Counted from the stretch's first letter, positions 1 to 6,823 are shown. The stretch: 7,160 nt of DNA from Alphaproteobacteria bacterium (GCA_009921785.1 RFXE01000089.1:1-7160), one strand, 5' to 3'. Translations and numbers: made by a program. Notes: generated by a model not told the origin, from the letters alone.

Positions 1-1344
1 TCAACAGCGCTCGTGCTGATGATGTCGGTTCCGGGTCTTGCGCTTTTTTACGGCGGTCTCGTTCGGACCAAAAATATGCTCTCCGTCATGGCGCAAGTTT
101 TCACGATTGTCGCTTTGGTGGGAATTATCTGGATCGCCTTTGGTTACTCTCTCGCTTTTACCAATGGCGGTGGTCTGAACCCCTATATCGGCGGGCTTTC
201 AAAGGCCTTTTTAATTGGAATTACGCCTGACTCGACTGTTGCAACTTTCTCGAATGGCGTTGTCATTCCTGAGCTTGTTTACATGGCATTTCAAATGACA
301 TTCGCGATGATTACGCCGGCGTTGATTGTCGGCGCAATTGCAGAGCGCGTGCGTTTTTCTGCGTTGATTGTTTTCGTCGTATTGTGGGTCACGCTGATCT
401 ATTTCCCGATCGCTCACATGGTTTGGTATTGGGCCGGTCCGGATGCGCTTGCTGATGCGGCAAAAGCTTTAGCTGGTGCGGCTGATGACGCAGCGAAGGC
501 AACCGCTCAAGCTAATCTCGATGCGGTAACGGCTGATGCGGGTCTTCTCTTCCAATGGGGCGCGCTCGATTTTGCCGGTGGTACTGTCGTCCACATCAAT
601 GCCGGTATTGCCGGTTTGGTAGGCGCTTTGATCATTGGCAAACGTACGGGCTTCGGCAAAGAGCTGATGGCTCCGCACTCGCTCACCATGACGATGATTG
701 GTGCGGCGCTTTTGTGGGTCGGCTGGTTTGGCTTTAATGCCGGTTCCAATCTCGAAGCCAATGGCGTCACAGCTTTGGCCTTCGTGAACACGATGGTGGC
801 TACTGCAGCAGCGGCACTGTCATGGCTCTTCGTCGAATGGATTGCGAAGGGCAAGCCTTCGCTCCTCGGTCTCGTTTCCGGCGCGGTTGCAGGCCTCGTT
901 GCTGTCACGCCAGCTTCTGGTTTTGCTGGTCCAATGGGTTCTGTTGTTCTCGGTCTCGTGGCAGGAGCGGTGTGCTTCTTCTTCTGCTCGACAGTGAAAA
1001 ACGCCTTTGGCTATGACGACTCACTCGACGTCTTCGGCGTGCATTGTGTTGGCGGCATCATCGGTGCGATCAGCACCGGCATCCTCGTGAGCAAGGGTCT
1101 CGGCGGCGTTGGTCTTGCTGATTACGTCAGCAATCCCGGCTCACTCGTTGAAGGCGCCTATTCCATGAGCGGGCAAGTCTGGACACAGATTAAAGCGGTA
1201 TTGCTGACCTTGGTCTGGTCCGGCGTTGGCTCGGCGATCCTCTACAAGGTTGTTGATGTCGTCATCGGGCTTCGTGTTCCGGTCGAACAGGAACGTGAAG
1301 GTCTCGATATCGCAAGCCACGGCGAGCGCGCTTACAATTACTGA
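1..1344 (+). CDS. amtB: Ammonium channel/transporter AmtB, 5'-truncated by the window edge
   Basis: Inner-membrane Amt/Rh-family channel that passes ammonium/ammonia into the cell for nitrogen assimilation. The frame is open from base 1 (residues STALVLMM), so the GTG at 13 is internal and the true start lies upstream. Hallmarks map onto E. coli AmtB: pore Phe pair F103/F107 (codons 289 and 301), W148 (424), D160 (568), twin His H168 (592) and H318 (1042), and the WFGFNAGS block with F215/S219 (724-747). Repeated hydrophobic stretches fit most of the usual 11 helices. Between W148 and the GALDFAGG block is an Ala-rich insertion of about 35 residues (roughly 436-543) absent from E. coli AmtB. 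The cytoplasmic tail (GLDIASHGERAY) is of the type that binds the PII protein GlnK. glnK often lies just upstream of amtB but would be outside the window. A terminator follows directly. Identity is very secure. Confidence 0.97.
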   Translation, partial: STALVLMMSVPGLALFYGGLVRTKNMLSVMAQVFTIVALVGIIWIAFGYSLAFTNGGGLNPYIGGLSKAFLIGITPDSTVATFSNGVVIPELVYMAFQMTFAMITPALIVGAIAERVRFSALIVFVVLWVTLIYFPIAHMVWYWAGPDALADAAKALAGAADDAAKATAQANLDAVTADAGLLFQWGALDFAGGTVVHINAGIAGLVGALIIGKRTGFGKELMAPHSLTMTMIGAALLWVGWFGFNAGSNLEANGVTALAFVNTMVATAAAALSWLFVEWIAKGKPSLLGLVSGAVAGLVAVTPASGFAGPMGSVVLGLVAGAVCFFFCSTVKNAFGYDDSLDVFGVHCVGGIIGAISTGILVSKGLGGVGLADYVSNPGSLVEGAYSMSGQVWTQIKAVLLTLVWSGVGSAILYKVVDVVIGLRVPVEQEREGLDIASHGERAYNY

Positions 1345-1350
1345 TCGAAC

Positions 1351-1375
1351 CTCCGAAGCCTCTAGCGCTTCGGAG
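1351..1375 (+). other. Perfect stem-loop after amtB, upstream of the terminator
   Basis: CTCCGAAGC (1351-1359) pairs with GCTTCGGAG (1367-1375), a 9-bp perfect stem with a 7-nt loop, starting 6 nt after the amtB stop. No T-tract follows, so it is unlikely to terminate alone. It may stabilise the amtB mRNA 3' end or act as the first of two tandem hairpins. The pairing is directly visible; the role is inference. Confidence 0.55.
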
Positions 1376-1398
1376 CAGAGTTCCTCCCAGAAATTTCG

Positions 1399-1426
1399 AG
1401 GGCGGCCTAAGGGCCGCCCTTTTTTT
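1399..1426 (+). terminator. Rho-independent terminator of amtB
   Basis: AGGGCGGCC (1399-1407) pairs with GGCCGCCCT (1412-1420), a 9-bp GC-rich perfect stem with a TAAG loop, continuing into seven T's (1420-1426). This is a textbook intrinsic terminator, placed 54 bp after the amtB stop codon. It separates amtB from ftsK, so ftsK needs its own promoter. Confidence 0.93.
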
Positions 1427-1438
1427 GTCATTTCGCGA

Positions 1439-1457
1439 GGTTAATCACGCATTAACC
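1439..1457 (+). promoter_or_regulatory. Candidate CtrA-binding site upstream of ftsK
   Basis: TTAA (1441-1444), seven bases, then TTAAC (1452-1456) is an exact match to the full CtrA consensus TTAA-N7-TTAAC of alphaproteobacteria. The match sits inside a perfect 7-bp inverted repeat, GGTTAAT / ATTAACC, with a 5-nt centre. It lies 47 bp upstream of the ftsK ATG and just after the amtB terminator, so it can only serve ftsK. No convincing sigma-70 -10 box was found at standard spacing downstream, and whether it activates or represses cannot be told. A chance match is possible, but the position and full consensus make regulation plausible. Confidence 0.6.
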
Positions 1458-1503
1458 CTGCCTCCGCTACAAATAGTCATTCATTTAGTTTTACGGCCAG
1501 TCA

Positions 1504-3951
1504 ATGCGTCTTTCCCGTTCGCGTCATCTCGAATTCACCGATCTTGTCGGTTATGTCCGCGTGTTTATTGCGCAAAGACTTTCCGAAATCATCGGAATCA
1601 TAACTCTCGTTACCGTGATCGCGATTGTGATCGCGCTCGTGACCTGGTCTGCACAAGATCCGAGCCTTAATCAGGCGATCAATAGTCCAGTGAATAATTT
1701 CATGGGACGTCCGGGCGCGATTCTCTCTGATATTTTGATGCAGCTTTTTGGTTTGGCATCGCTTGCGCTTGTTGCACCCGGCGGCTTTCTCGGATTGAAA
1801 CTCGTGAGTGCTGCAAGAATTACTCACATACGTTGGCGGTTGTTCTTTTGGAGTTTAGGAGCTCTTTCAACTGCTGCGATTCTCGGTGCTTTGCCGATTA
1901 TGGGCTCATGGCCTCTTCCCATCGGACTTGGCGGAATTGTCGGTGATGCGATTTTAGCTTTCCTTGCCTCCTTGCCTCCTGTTCAGGGCATTCCGGTAAA
2001 ACCTTTCGCGATGCTGGCTTTCGGCTTTTTTGCGTTGTTTGGCCTTGCTGCTGGATCCGGTTTTAGTTTCAAGCACAATCAGTCTCTTGGTGATGATCGT
2101 GAACAGGATGAAGACTATGATCACTCGTCCTATGAGGATCATCATGACGAAACTAAATCAACTTGGTTCGGAAGACTTAAAAATCTATTCTCCCCTTTCA
2201 TTGTAACCGGACAATTTATTGCGTCTCTTGTACGGAAAATTATGCCTGCAAAAGATGAGGGTGACGGAACATATGACCGTAGAACAACCCGCCGCGAACC
2301 TGGTTTTGATTATGAGCCTGCGACCGAGCAGGAAGAGGCCTATGAAGAGCCTGTTGTCGAGCCGCGGCGGCAACGCCCACCTGTAAAAACAGCGAAGCCG
2401 AAAAAATCATCGAACCAACTCGAGCTCTACACATTTCCACCCGTTGCACTGCTCACCGAAGCGAAGAAGTCTATTGGCCCGGTCATGTCGAGCGACGCGC
2501 TGGAAGAAAATGCGCGTCGTCTTGAAAGCGTACTCGATGATTTTGGCGTCCGCGGCGATGTCGGCAATGTAAGACCTGGTCCTGTCGTTACACTGTATGA
2601 ATTAGAGCCCGCTCCGGGAATTAAATCTTCACGTGTTGTTGGTCTTGCTGATGATATCGCGCGCTCGATGAGCGCTGTGTCAGCGCGCGTTGCTGTTGTT
2701 CCGGGTCGCAATGCAATTGGTATTGAGTTACCCAATCAAAAGCGGGAAACTGTTTTCTTGCGCGAGCTGATTAACAACAAAGATTTTGTCGAAAGCCAAA
2801 TGAAATTGGCGGTTGCTCTTGGCAAGACTATTGGCGGTGAGCCAGTCATTGTTGATCTTGCGCGTATGCCGCATCTTCTAGTCGCCGGAACAACGGGTTC
2901 AGGTAAATCGGTTGCGATCAACACCATGATTCTTTCGCTTCTCTACCGGTTGAAACCGGAAGAATGCCGCTTGATCATGGTTGATCCGAAAATGCTCGAG
3001 CTTTCAGTTTATGATGGCATTCCCCATCTTCTCACACCGGTTGTCACCGATCCCCGTAAGGCAGTCGTTGCCTTGAAATGGGCGGTGCGCGAGATGGAAG
3101 AGCGTTACAAAAAAATGTCCAAATTGGGCGTCCGCAATATCGACGGCTTTAATGCACGCGTTACGGATGCAAAGGCCAAAGGCGAACAAATTTCCCGTAC
3201 GGTTCAAACCGGATTTGATCGCGATACGGGCGAAGCCATCTTCGAAAATGAAGTGATGGAGCTTGAACCGCTTCCCTTTATTGTCGTGATCGTTGATGAG
3301 ATGGCCGATCTCATGATGGTGGCCGGCAAGGATATTGAAGGCGCCATTCAACGACTCGCGCAAATGGCGCGTGCGGCAGGCATCCATGTTATCCTCGCTA
3401 CACAACGTCCATCGGTAGATGTTATCACCGGCACGATCAAAGCTAATTTTCCGACGAGAATTTCATTCCAGGTCACGTCAAAAATCGACAGCCGTACAAT
3501 TCTCGGCGAACAAGGTGCCGAGCAATTATTGGGGCAAGGTGACATGTTGTTCATGGCCGGTGGCGGACGTATTAGCCGCGTTCACGGACCCTTTGTCTCG
3601 GATGGCGAAGTCGAAAAAGTCGTTGCCCATCTGAAGTCGCAAGGGCGTCCAAATTATCTGGAAGATGTCACGCGCGAAGAGCAAACGGATATCGAAGATG
3701 GTAACGCTGTCTTCGACAATGGAAACTTCGGATCGCCAGGACAAGATCTCTATGATCAAGCAGTCGCCATCGTGATCCGTGATCGTAAAGCATCAACCTC
3801 TTATATTCAGAGACGCCTTCAAATCGGCTATAATCGCGCGGCATCCATCATGGAACGTATGGAAGATGAAGGTGTTGTCGGCTCACCTAATCATGCTGGC
3901 AAACGCGAGATTCTGATTGAAGCGGGCGGGCATGGCAGTCATGCCGCTTGA
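1504..3951 (+). CDS. ftsK: DNA translocase FtsK
   Basis: Septum-anchored hexameric ATPase that pumps chromosomal DNA toward the dif/XerCD site and couples segregation to division. The 815-residue protein has an N-terminal membrane domain with about five hydrophobic segments (approx. 29-48, 72-98, 113-133, 143-158, 167-187). A short, strongly charged linker (about 190-305) follows, with an Asp/Glu/His cluster at 199-216 and Pro/Arg/Lys-rich sequence near 285-302. Next come the alpha domain (about 310-430) and the RecA-like beta domain with Walker A GTTGSGKS at 462-469 and Walker B VIVDE ending at D598-E599. The C-terminal gamma winged helix (about 748-806) includes RRLQIGYNRAA at 770-780, the surface that reads KOPS and contacts XerD in known FtsKs. 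The linker is much shorter than in E. coli FtsK (1,329 aa), as is usual in alphaproteobacteria. The ATG at 1504 has only a weak Shine-Dalgarno but puts a short basic leader before the first helix. A CtrA-like box lies upstream. Confidence 0.97.
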   Translation: MRLSRSRHLEFTDLVGYVRVFIAQRLSEIIGIITLVTVIAIVIALVTWSAQDPSLNQAINSPVNNFMGRPGAILSDILMQLFGLASLALVAPGGFLGLKLVSAARITHIRWRLFFWSLGALSTAAILGALPIMGSWPLPIGLGGIVGDAILAFLASLPPVQGIPVKPFAMLAFGFFALFGLAAGSGFSFKHNQSLGDDREQDEDYDHSSYEDHHDETKSTWFGRLKNLFSPFIVTGQFIASLVRKIMPAKDEGDGTYDRRTTRREPGFDYEPATEQEEAYEEPVVEPRRQRPPVKTAKPKKSSNQLELYTFPPVALLTEAKKSIGPVMSSDALEENARRLESVLDDFGVRGDVGNVRPGPVVTLYELEPAPGIKSSRVVGLADDIARSMSAVSARVAVVPGRNAIGIELPNQKRETVFLRELINNKDFVESQMKLAVALGKTIGGEPVIVDLARMPHLLVAGTTGSGKSVAINTMILSLLYRLKPEECRLIMVDPKMLELSVYDGIPHLLTPVVTDPRKAVVALKWAVREMEERYKKMSKLGVRNIDGFNARVTDAKAKGEQISRTVQTGFDRDTGEAIFENEVMELEPLPFIVVIVDEMADLMMVAGKDIEGAIQRLAQMARAAGIHVILATQRPSVDVITGTIKANFPTRISFQVTSKIDSRTILGEQGAEQLLGQGDMLFMAGGGRISRVHGPFVSDGEVEKVVAHLKSQGRPNYLEDVTREEQTDIEDGNAVFDNGNFGSPGQDLYDQAVAIVIRDRKASTSYIQRRLQIGYNRAASIMERMEDEGVVGSPNHAGKREILIEAGGHGSHAA

Positions 3952-4693
3952 CGCGCGGCGTCCAGCCGTTGCTTGTCTCATTCTGTTCGCATCCCTCACT
4001 ACTGCCGATGCGGCAAAGAAGATTCCTTTACCGCCAAGAAGACCGCCAGATTTAATACAGCGGCAACCGGCTGTAACGCCTCCCGTAACGCCGACGGCCA
4101 AAGCACCGGAAATTACTCAGGACGCATCACAGAGCACGCCGCCGCTCGACGACATGTCGCGCGAGGACTTGATTGCAGAAGTCAATTCTGCACTGACCAA
4201 ACTCAAACAGTTCAACGCCAAGTTTTCCCAAACCGATCAAAATGGTCAAACCGTTTCCGGTCAGCTGACCGTATTGCGACCCGGCCGATTGCGCTTTGAC
4301 TATAATTCGCCAAGCGCTTTGAAGATCATCGCTGACGGAAATAATGTTGCGGTCATTGATGAAAGATTAGGGACACGTGATCTCTATTCTATTGGATTGA
4401 CACCGCTTAAATTTCTCCTTTCGCGATCAATCGATCTTGGGCGGGAATTCAAAATCAGCGATATTCGCGTCGAGCCTGATCGGGTCATTCTTGATGCTGA
4501 AGATTCAGCGACTTTCGGGGGAAGCTCCCAGATCAATTTAATATTTGATCGAAAAACGCTTCTCTTGAGAGGCTGGACCGTGACGGATCCTCAGGGTTAC
4601 GCGGTGACCATAAAATTAAGCCAAATCGATACGAAGCACGAGCCCGATCCGATGGGATTTGTAATTCCGGAAACGGTTAAGCCAACAAAATAG
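3932..4693 (+). CDS. lolA: Outer-membrane lipoprotein carrier protein LolA family
   Basis: Periplasmic chaperone that takes lipoproteins released by the LolCDE complex and carries them to the outer membrane. With the ATG at 3932 the product is 253 residues. Arg-Arg and a hydrophobic core (about residues 9-24) end in ADA|AKK, a signal peptidase I site near 27-28. A Pro-rich, low-complexity stretch (about 30-78) precedes the LolA fold, whose family-like core runs through KFSQTDQNG, GQLTVLRPGRLRFDY and ADGNNVAVIDERL from about residue 80 to the end. The extra N-terminal linker makes it longer than E. coli LolA (about 203 aa precursor). The start overlaps the ftsK stop by 20 bp, suggesting co-transcription and translational coupling. 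Alternatives are TTG at 3917, which only adds residues before the signal peptide, and ATG at 3941, which also gives a good signal peptide. Family assignment is strong; the exact start is uncertain. Confidence 0.9.
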   Translation: MAVMPLDARRPAVACLILFASLTTADAAKKIPLPPRRPPDLIQRQPAVTPPVTPTAKAPEITQDASQSTPPLDDMSREDLIAEVNSALTKLKQFNAKFSQTDQNGQTVSGQLTVLRPGRLRFDYNSPSALKIIADGNNVAVIDERLGTRDLYSIGLTPLKFLLSRSIDLGREFKISDIRVEPDRVILDAEDSATFGGSSQINLIFDRKTLLLRGWTVTDPQGYAVTIKLSQIDTKHEPDPMGFVIPETVKPTK

Positions 4694-4770
4694 GCTACGA
4701 TAACTTACAATTCGACGAGTCTATCCCTTGCCGAGTCCATGCGCTCTGCTTTAGGTCTCATTGACCACGC

Positions 4771-4775
4771 GGGGA
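4771..4775 (+). promoter_or_regulatory. Ribosome binding site deciding the xth start
   Basis: GGGGA ends 8 nt before the ATG at 4784, whereas the upstream in-frame ATG at 4739 has no purine-rich Shine-Dalgarno sequence. Starting at 4784 also puts the conserved TWNIN strand at residues 7-11, where exonuclease III proteins normally have it. Confidence 0.55.
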
Positions 4776-4783
4776 CGGCTTTC

Positions 4784-5596
4784 ATGGCACTGACGATTGC
4801 GACCTGGAACATCAATTCAGTAAGGCTCCGGTCGGGACTCGTTCAGAAATTTCTGAAAGAAGCCAAGCCGGATCTTCTCTGCCTTCAAGAGACCAAATGT
4901 CCCGATGATCAGTTCCCGCATGCGGATTTCAGAAAGATTGGCTACGGTCATATCGCTGTGAGCGGTCAAAAAGGCTATCATGGCGTTGCTGTTCTTTCGC
5001 GCCTGCCTTTTGCAACGCAATCCGTGAAGCAATTCGCGGGAAAGACAGATTGCCGCCATATCAGTGTCGAGCTTTCGGACAAGGCTGGAAATCTAGGCGG
5101 CCTTGTCGTCCATAATTTTTATGTGCCCGCAGGCGGCGATATTCCCGATCCTGAAGCGAATGAAAAATTTGCGCATAAACTTGCGTTTCTTGATGAGATG
5201 AAACAGTGGGGCAAAAAAGATAAGCCCGCCGCAAAAAAGGCTGTGCTTGTTGGTGATCTCAATGTGGCCCCGCTTGAGCATGATGTATGGAGTCACAAAC
5301 AGATGATCGATGTGGTGTCGCACACACCGATCGAATGTGACAAACTGAATGCCGCGATTAAATCGGGAAAATGGGTTGATGCCGTTAGAACGCTAAAACC
5401 TGAACCGGAAAAGCTCTTCACATGGTGGAGTTATCGCGCAGCCGATTGGGTGGCATCTAATCGGGGCCGACGGCTAGACCATATTTGGGTTTCAGAAGAT
5501 TTAGCGAGCACGCTTAAAACGACTGAAATTCACCGTGACGTACGCGGATGGGAGCGTCCGTCGGATCACGTGCCGGTTACCATCACGATTGCTTAG
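4784..5596 (+). CDS. xth: Exodeoxyribonuclease III (AP endonuclease, Xth/ExoA family)
   Basis: Mg-dependent endonuclease/exonuclease/phosphatase-fold enzyme that cleaves DNA 5' of abasic sites and trims 3' ends in base excision repair. From the ATG at 4784 the product is 270 residues, close to E. coli ExoIII (268). Catalytic residues are all visible: N9 and N11 in TWNIN, metal ligand E36 in LQETK, Y113 in NFYVPAGGD, D158 and N160 in GDLNVAP, D232 in RLDHIW and H262 in SDHVPV. The frame extends to an ATG at 4739, adding 15 residues (ending HAGTAF) that look like untranslated leader. The gene follows lolA after 90 bp with no terminator visible between them, so it could be read from the ftsK-lolA transcript or from its own promoter. 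Its 3' end overlaps the convergent cyclic-nucleotide-binding gene by 14 bp. The sequence does not show whether it also has strong 3'-exonuclease activity. Confidence 0.95.
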   Translation: MALTIATWNINSVRLRSGLVQKFLKEAKPDLLCLQETKCPDDQFPHADFRKIGYGHIAVSGQKGYHGVAVLSRLPFATQSVKQFAGKTDCRHISVELSDKAGNLGGLVVHNFYVPAGGDIPDPEANEKFAHKLAFLDEMKQWGKKDKPAAKKAVLVGDLNVAPLEHDVWSHKQMIDVVSHTPIECDKLNAAIKSGKWVDAVRTLKPEPEKLFTWWSYRAADWVASNRGRRLDHIWVSEDLASTLKTTEIHRDVRGWERPSDHVPVTITIA

Positions 5597-6041
5597 ACAA
5601 AACAGTCGACTCTAGATTTTGCAGCGCTTGATATAAGTCCAACGAGCGCGTGTTTATCTGATCCGCGAGGCGTTGCGCTGCATCGGGATATTCAGACAGT
5701 AGTCGATGCATCAATGCTCGAGGTAACACGATCAACTGAGAGTCCATACGTGCGATTGCATGAACGGGCCTCTCGCCACTCGCCAGAAGTGCAATCTCAC
5801 CAATCAATGTTCCACGGCCAACACGTTCAATATCAGCTTGTTCCAGATCATCGGACAATGCGATTGAGCCGCTCTCAACAATATATCCACCGGTTGATGG
5901 GCTGCCTTTCGAAAATAGCTTTTCACCCTCAATGAGCTTTCGCCGTTCGGCCGCAAAGAGAATCATACGCAGGGCGTCATCCGAGAATACATTGAAAAAA
6001 TCGAGTCTGCGCAAAAGATCAATATCGTCGCTGAGTGCCAT
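5583..6041 (-). CDS. Stand-alone cyclic-nucleotide-binding domain (Crp/Fnr-type) protein
   Basis: A 152-residue protein consisting almost entirely of one cNMP-binding beta-barrel. N-terminal helices (about 7-35) lead into the jelly roll (EGEKLFSKG at 38-46; GGYIVESGSIAL at 51-62). The phosphate-binding cassette GEIALLASGERP spans 81-92, keeping the Glu (E82) and Arg (R91) that hold the ribose and phosphate of cAMP/cGMP in CRP and PKA. Pro-Val-His follows R91, where Ser/Thr-Ala is usual. A C-terminal helix (about 106-145) ends the protein; there is no helix-turn-helix, so it is not a DNA-binding CRP by itself, and there is no signal peptide or membrane segment. It starts 2 bp after the upstream regulator's stop codon, so the two are almost certainly co-transcribed and coupled. 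The natural inference is a cyclic-nucleotide sensor working by protein contact, perhaps with that regulator. Ligand and partner are unknown. Confidence 0.88.
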   Translation of the reverse strand: MALSDDIDLLRRLDFFNVFSDDALRMILFAAERRKLIEGEKLFSKGSPSTGGYIVESGSIALSDDLEQADIERVGRGTLIGEIALLASGERPVHAIARMDSQLIVLPRALMHRLLSEYPDAAQRLADQINTRSLDLYQALQNLESTVLSKQS

Positions 6042-6043
6042 GT

Positions 6044-6703
6044 TTATTTCTCTGCGCTCTTTTGCGCCAGTCTATAGCCACCCGATTCAGTCAGTAAGAT
6101 CGTAGCTATATCTGCATTGGTTTCGATTTTTTGCCGAATGCGATAGATATGTGTTTCGAGCGTATGGGTCGTCACGGATTCATGATAGCCCCATACATGG
6201 GTTAATAGCTCCTCGCGCGCCACAATCTCCCCACGCGCCCGATGCAAAAAACGCAAGATCTCAACTTCTTTGTCTGTGAGCTTCTGTTCGTCACCTTTTG
6301 ATGAAATCAGAGACCGTGAAGCGGGGTAAAGCTTAAACGGTCCGACAGAAAAATACATGTCAGAACGCGATTGAAAATTCCTGATATGCGATTTTACCCG
6401 TTGAATAAGGAATGACGCTTTAACAGGGAGAGCAAGCTGCTCGGTTAACCCCTCGAATTTTACTCCCAATCCAATAATCGGACCACGATATCCTTTTTCG
6501 ATGGAGAATTTCATTTTGTCTTCTTTAGCATCAGGCAAAATCAATAAAGCATCAATGCGTTCAAGCTCCTCCTGATCAAGATGTGAATTGGCAGTACTTA
6601 ATTGAATGACATCAAAATCGGCTTCATATTCAAACTGAGTAGCAACCGCCGTAATCTGTTGGAGATCGGAACCAAGGATTAAAACAGACGAAGAGCCGAG
6701 CAT
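6044..6703 (-). CDS. OmpR/PhoB-family transcription regulator with a degenerate receiver domain
   Basis: A 219-residue protein with an N-terminal receiver-like domain (about 5-110) and a C-terminal OmpR-type winged helix (about 117-213). The DNA-binding part is canonical: LTDKEVEILRFL (142-153), the REELLTHVWGY turn (163-173), recognition helix TTHTLETHIYRIRQKI (178-193) and wing TESGGYRL (205-212). The receiver-like part lacks the phosphorylation machinery. The acidic pair after strand 1 is replaced by G11-S12 (D13 remains), the phospho-acceptor position after IDALLI is L56, the switch Thr/Ser after PIIGL is G80, and the Lys of the usual K-P pair is L92. It is therefore probably not controlled by a histidine kinase, and none is encoded nearby. 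AGGA lies 7 nt before the ATG on the minus strand. It is first in a two-gene unit with the cyclic-nucleotide-binding protein and diverges from the YkuD-like gene. Target genes are unknown; autoregulation through the intergenic palindrome is possible. Confidence 0.92.
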   Translation of the reverse strand: MLGSSSVLILGSDLQQITAVATQFEYEADFDVIQLSTANSHLDQEELERIDALLILPDAKEDKMKFSIEKGYRGPIIGLGVKFEGLTEQLALPVKASFLIQRVKSHIRNFQSRSDMYFSVGPFKLYPASRSLISSKGDEQKLTDKEVEILRFLHRARGEIVAREELLTHVWGYHESVTTHTLETHIYRIRQKIETNADIATILLTESGGYRLAQKSAEK

Positions 6704-6823
6704 TGTTCGATCCTGCTTTGTGCCGATGGTTCAAAAAGCATAAAAAAGACGTCTTTCTTCGCATGACCTTTCCTTCGACGATCTAAAAATGCAAGATAAT
6801 TCGGTGTTTACGGTAGCATTGAC
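6704..6823. promoter_or_regulatory. Divergent promoter region between the regulator and the YkuD-like gene
   Basis: This 120-bp spacer must hold the promoters for both flanking genes, unless the YkuD-like gene is read from elsewhere. On the plus strand GATAAT (6795-6800) resembles a -10 box (5 of 6) and lies 23 nt before the ATG at 6824, but no good -35 sits at standard spacing. On the minus strand a weak TATGCT -10-like hexamer lies near 6735-6740. Neither is strong enough to call alone. Confidence 0.4.
6745..6756. repeat. 12-bp perfect palindrome, possible operator
   Basis: AAAGACGTCTTT is a perfect uninterrupted palindrome, 41 bp upstream of the regulator's start codon and 67 bp upstream of the YkuD-like ATG. 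Its place in a divergent intergenic region suits an operator for a dimeric regulator. However, OmpR-family proteins usually bind direct repeats, so the neighbouring regulator is not an obvious match. Only one copy was noticed in the window. Confidence 0.35.

Noticed and set aside
507..908. A 133-residue minus-strand open frame inside amtB
   Set aside because: It lies wholly within a certain membrane-protein gene, has low-complexity Ala/Pro/Thr-rich composition and shows no recognisable domain; it is a shadow of the opposite strand.
1425..1455. A sigma-70 promoter for ftsK using TTGTCA (1425-1430) as -35
   Set aside because: The -35 resemblance is good, but the hexamer overlaps the terminator T-tract and the sequence at 16-18 bp spacing is a poor -10 box.
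3004..3405. A 133-residue minus-strand open frame inside ftsK
   Set aside because: It is antisense to the conserved motor domain of ftsK and its translation shows no family features.
3965..3976. A possible lipobox (AVAC) in the LolA signal sequence
   Set aside because: The Cys sits at the start of the hydrophobic core rather than after it, and a signal peptidase I site (ADA|A) follows; LolA is a soluble carrier.
4739..4783. A 15-residue N-terminal extension of exonuclease III from the ATG at 4739
   Set aside because: It has no Shine-Dalgarno and no family resemblance, and the ATG at 4784 has GGGGA at good spacing and the usual protein length.
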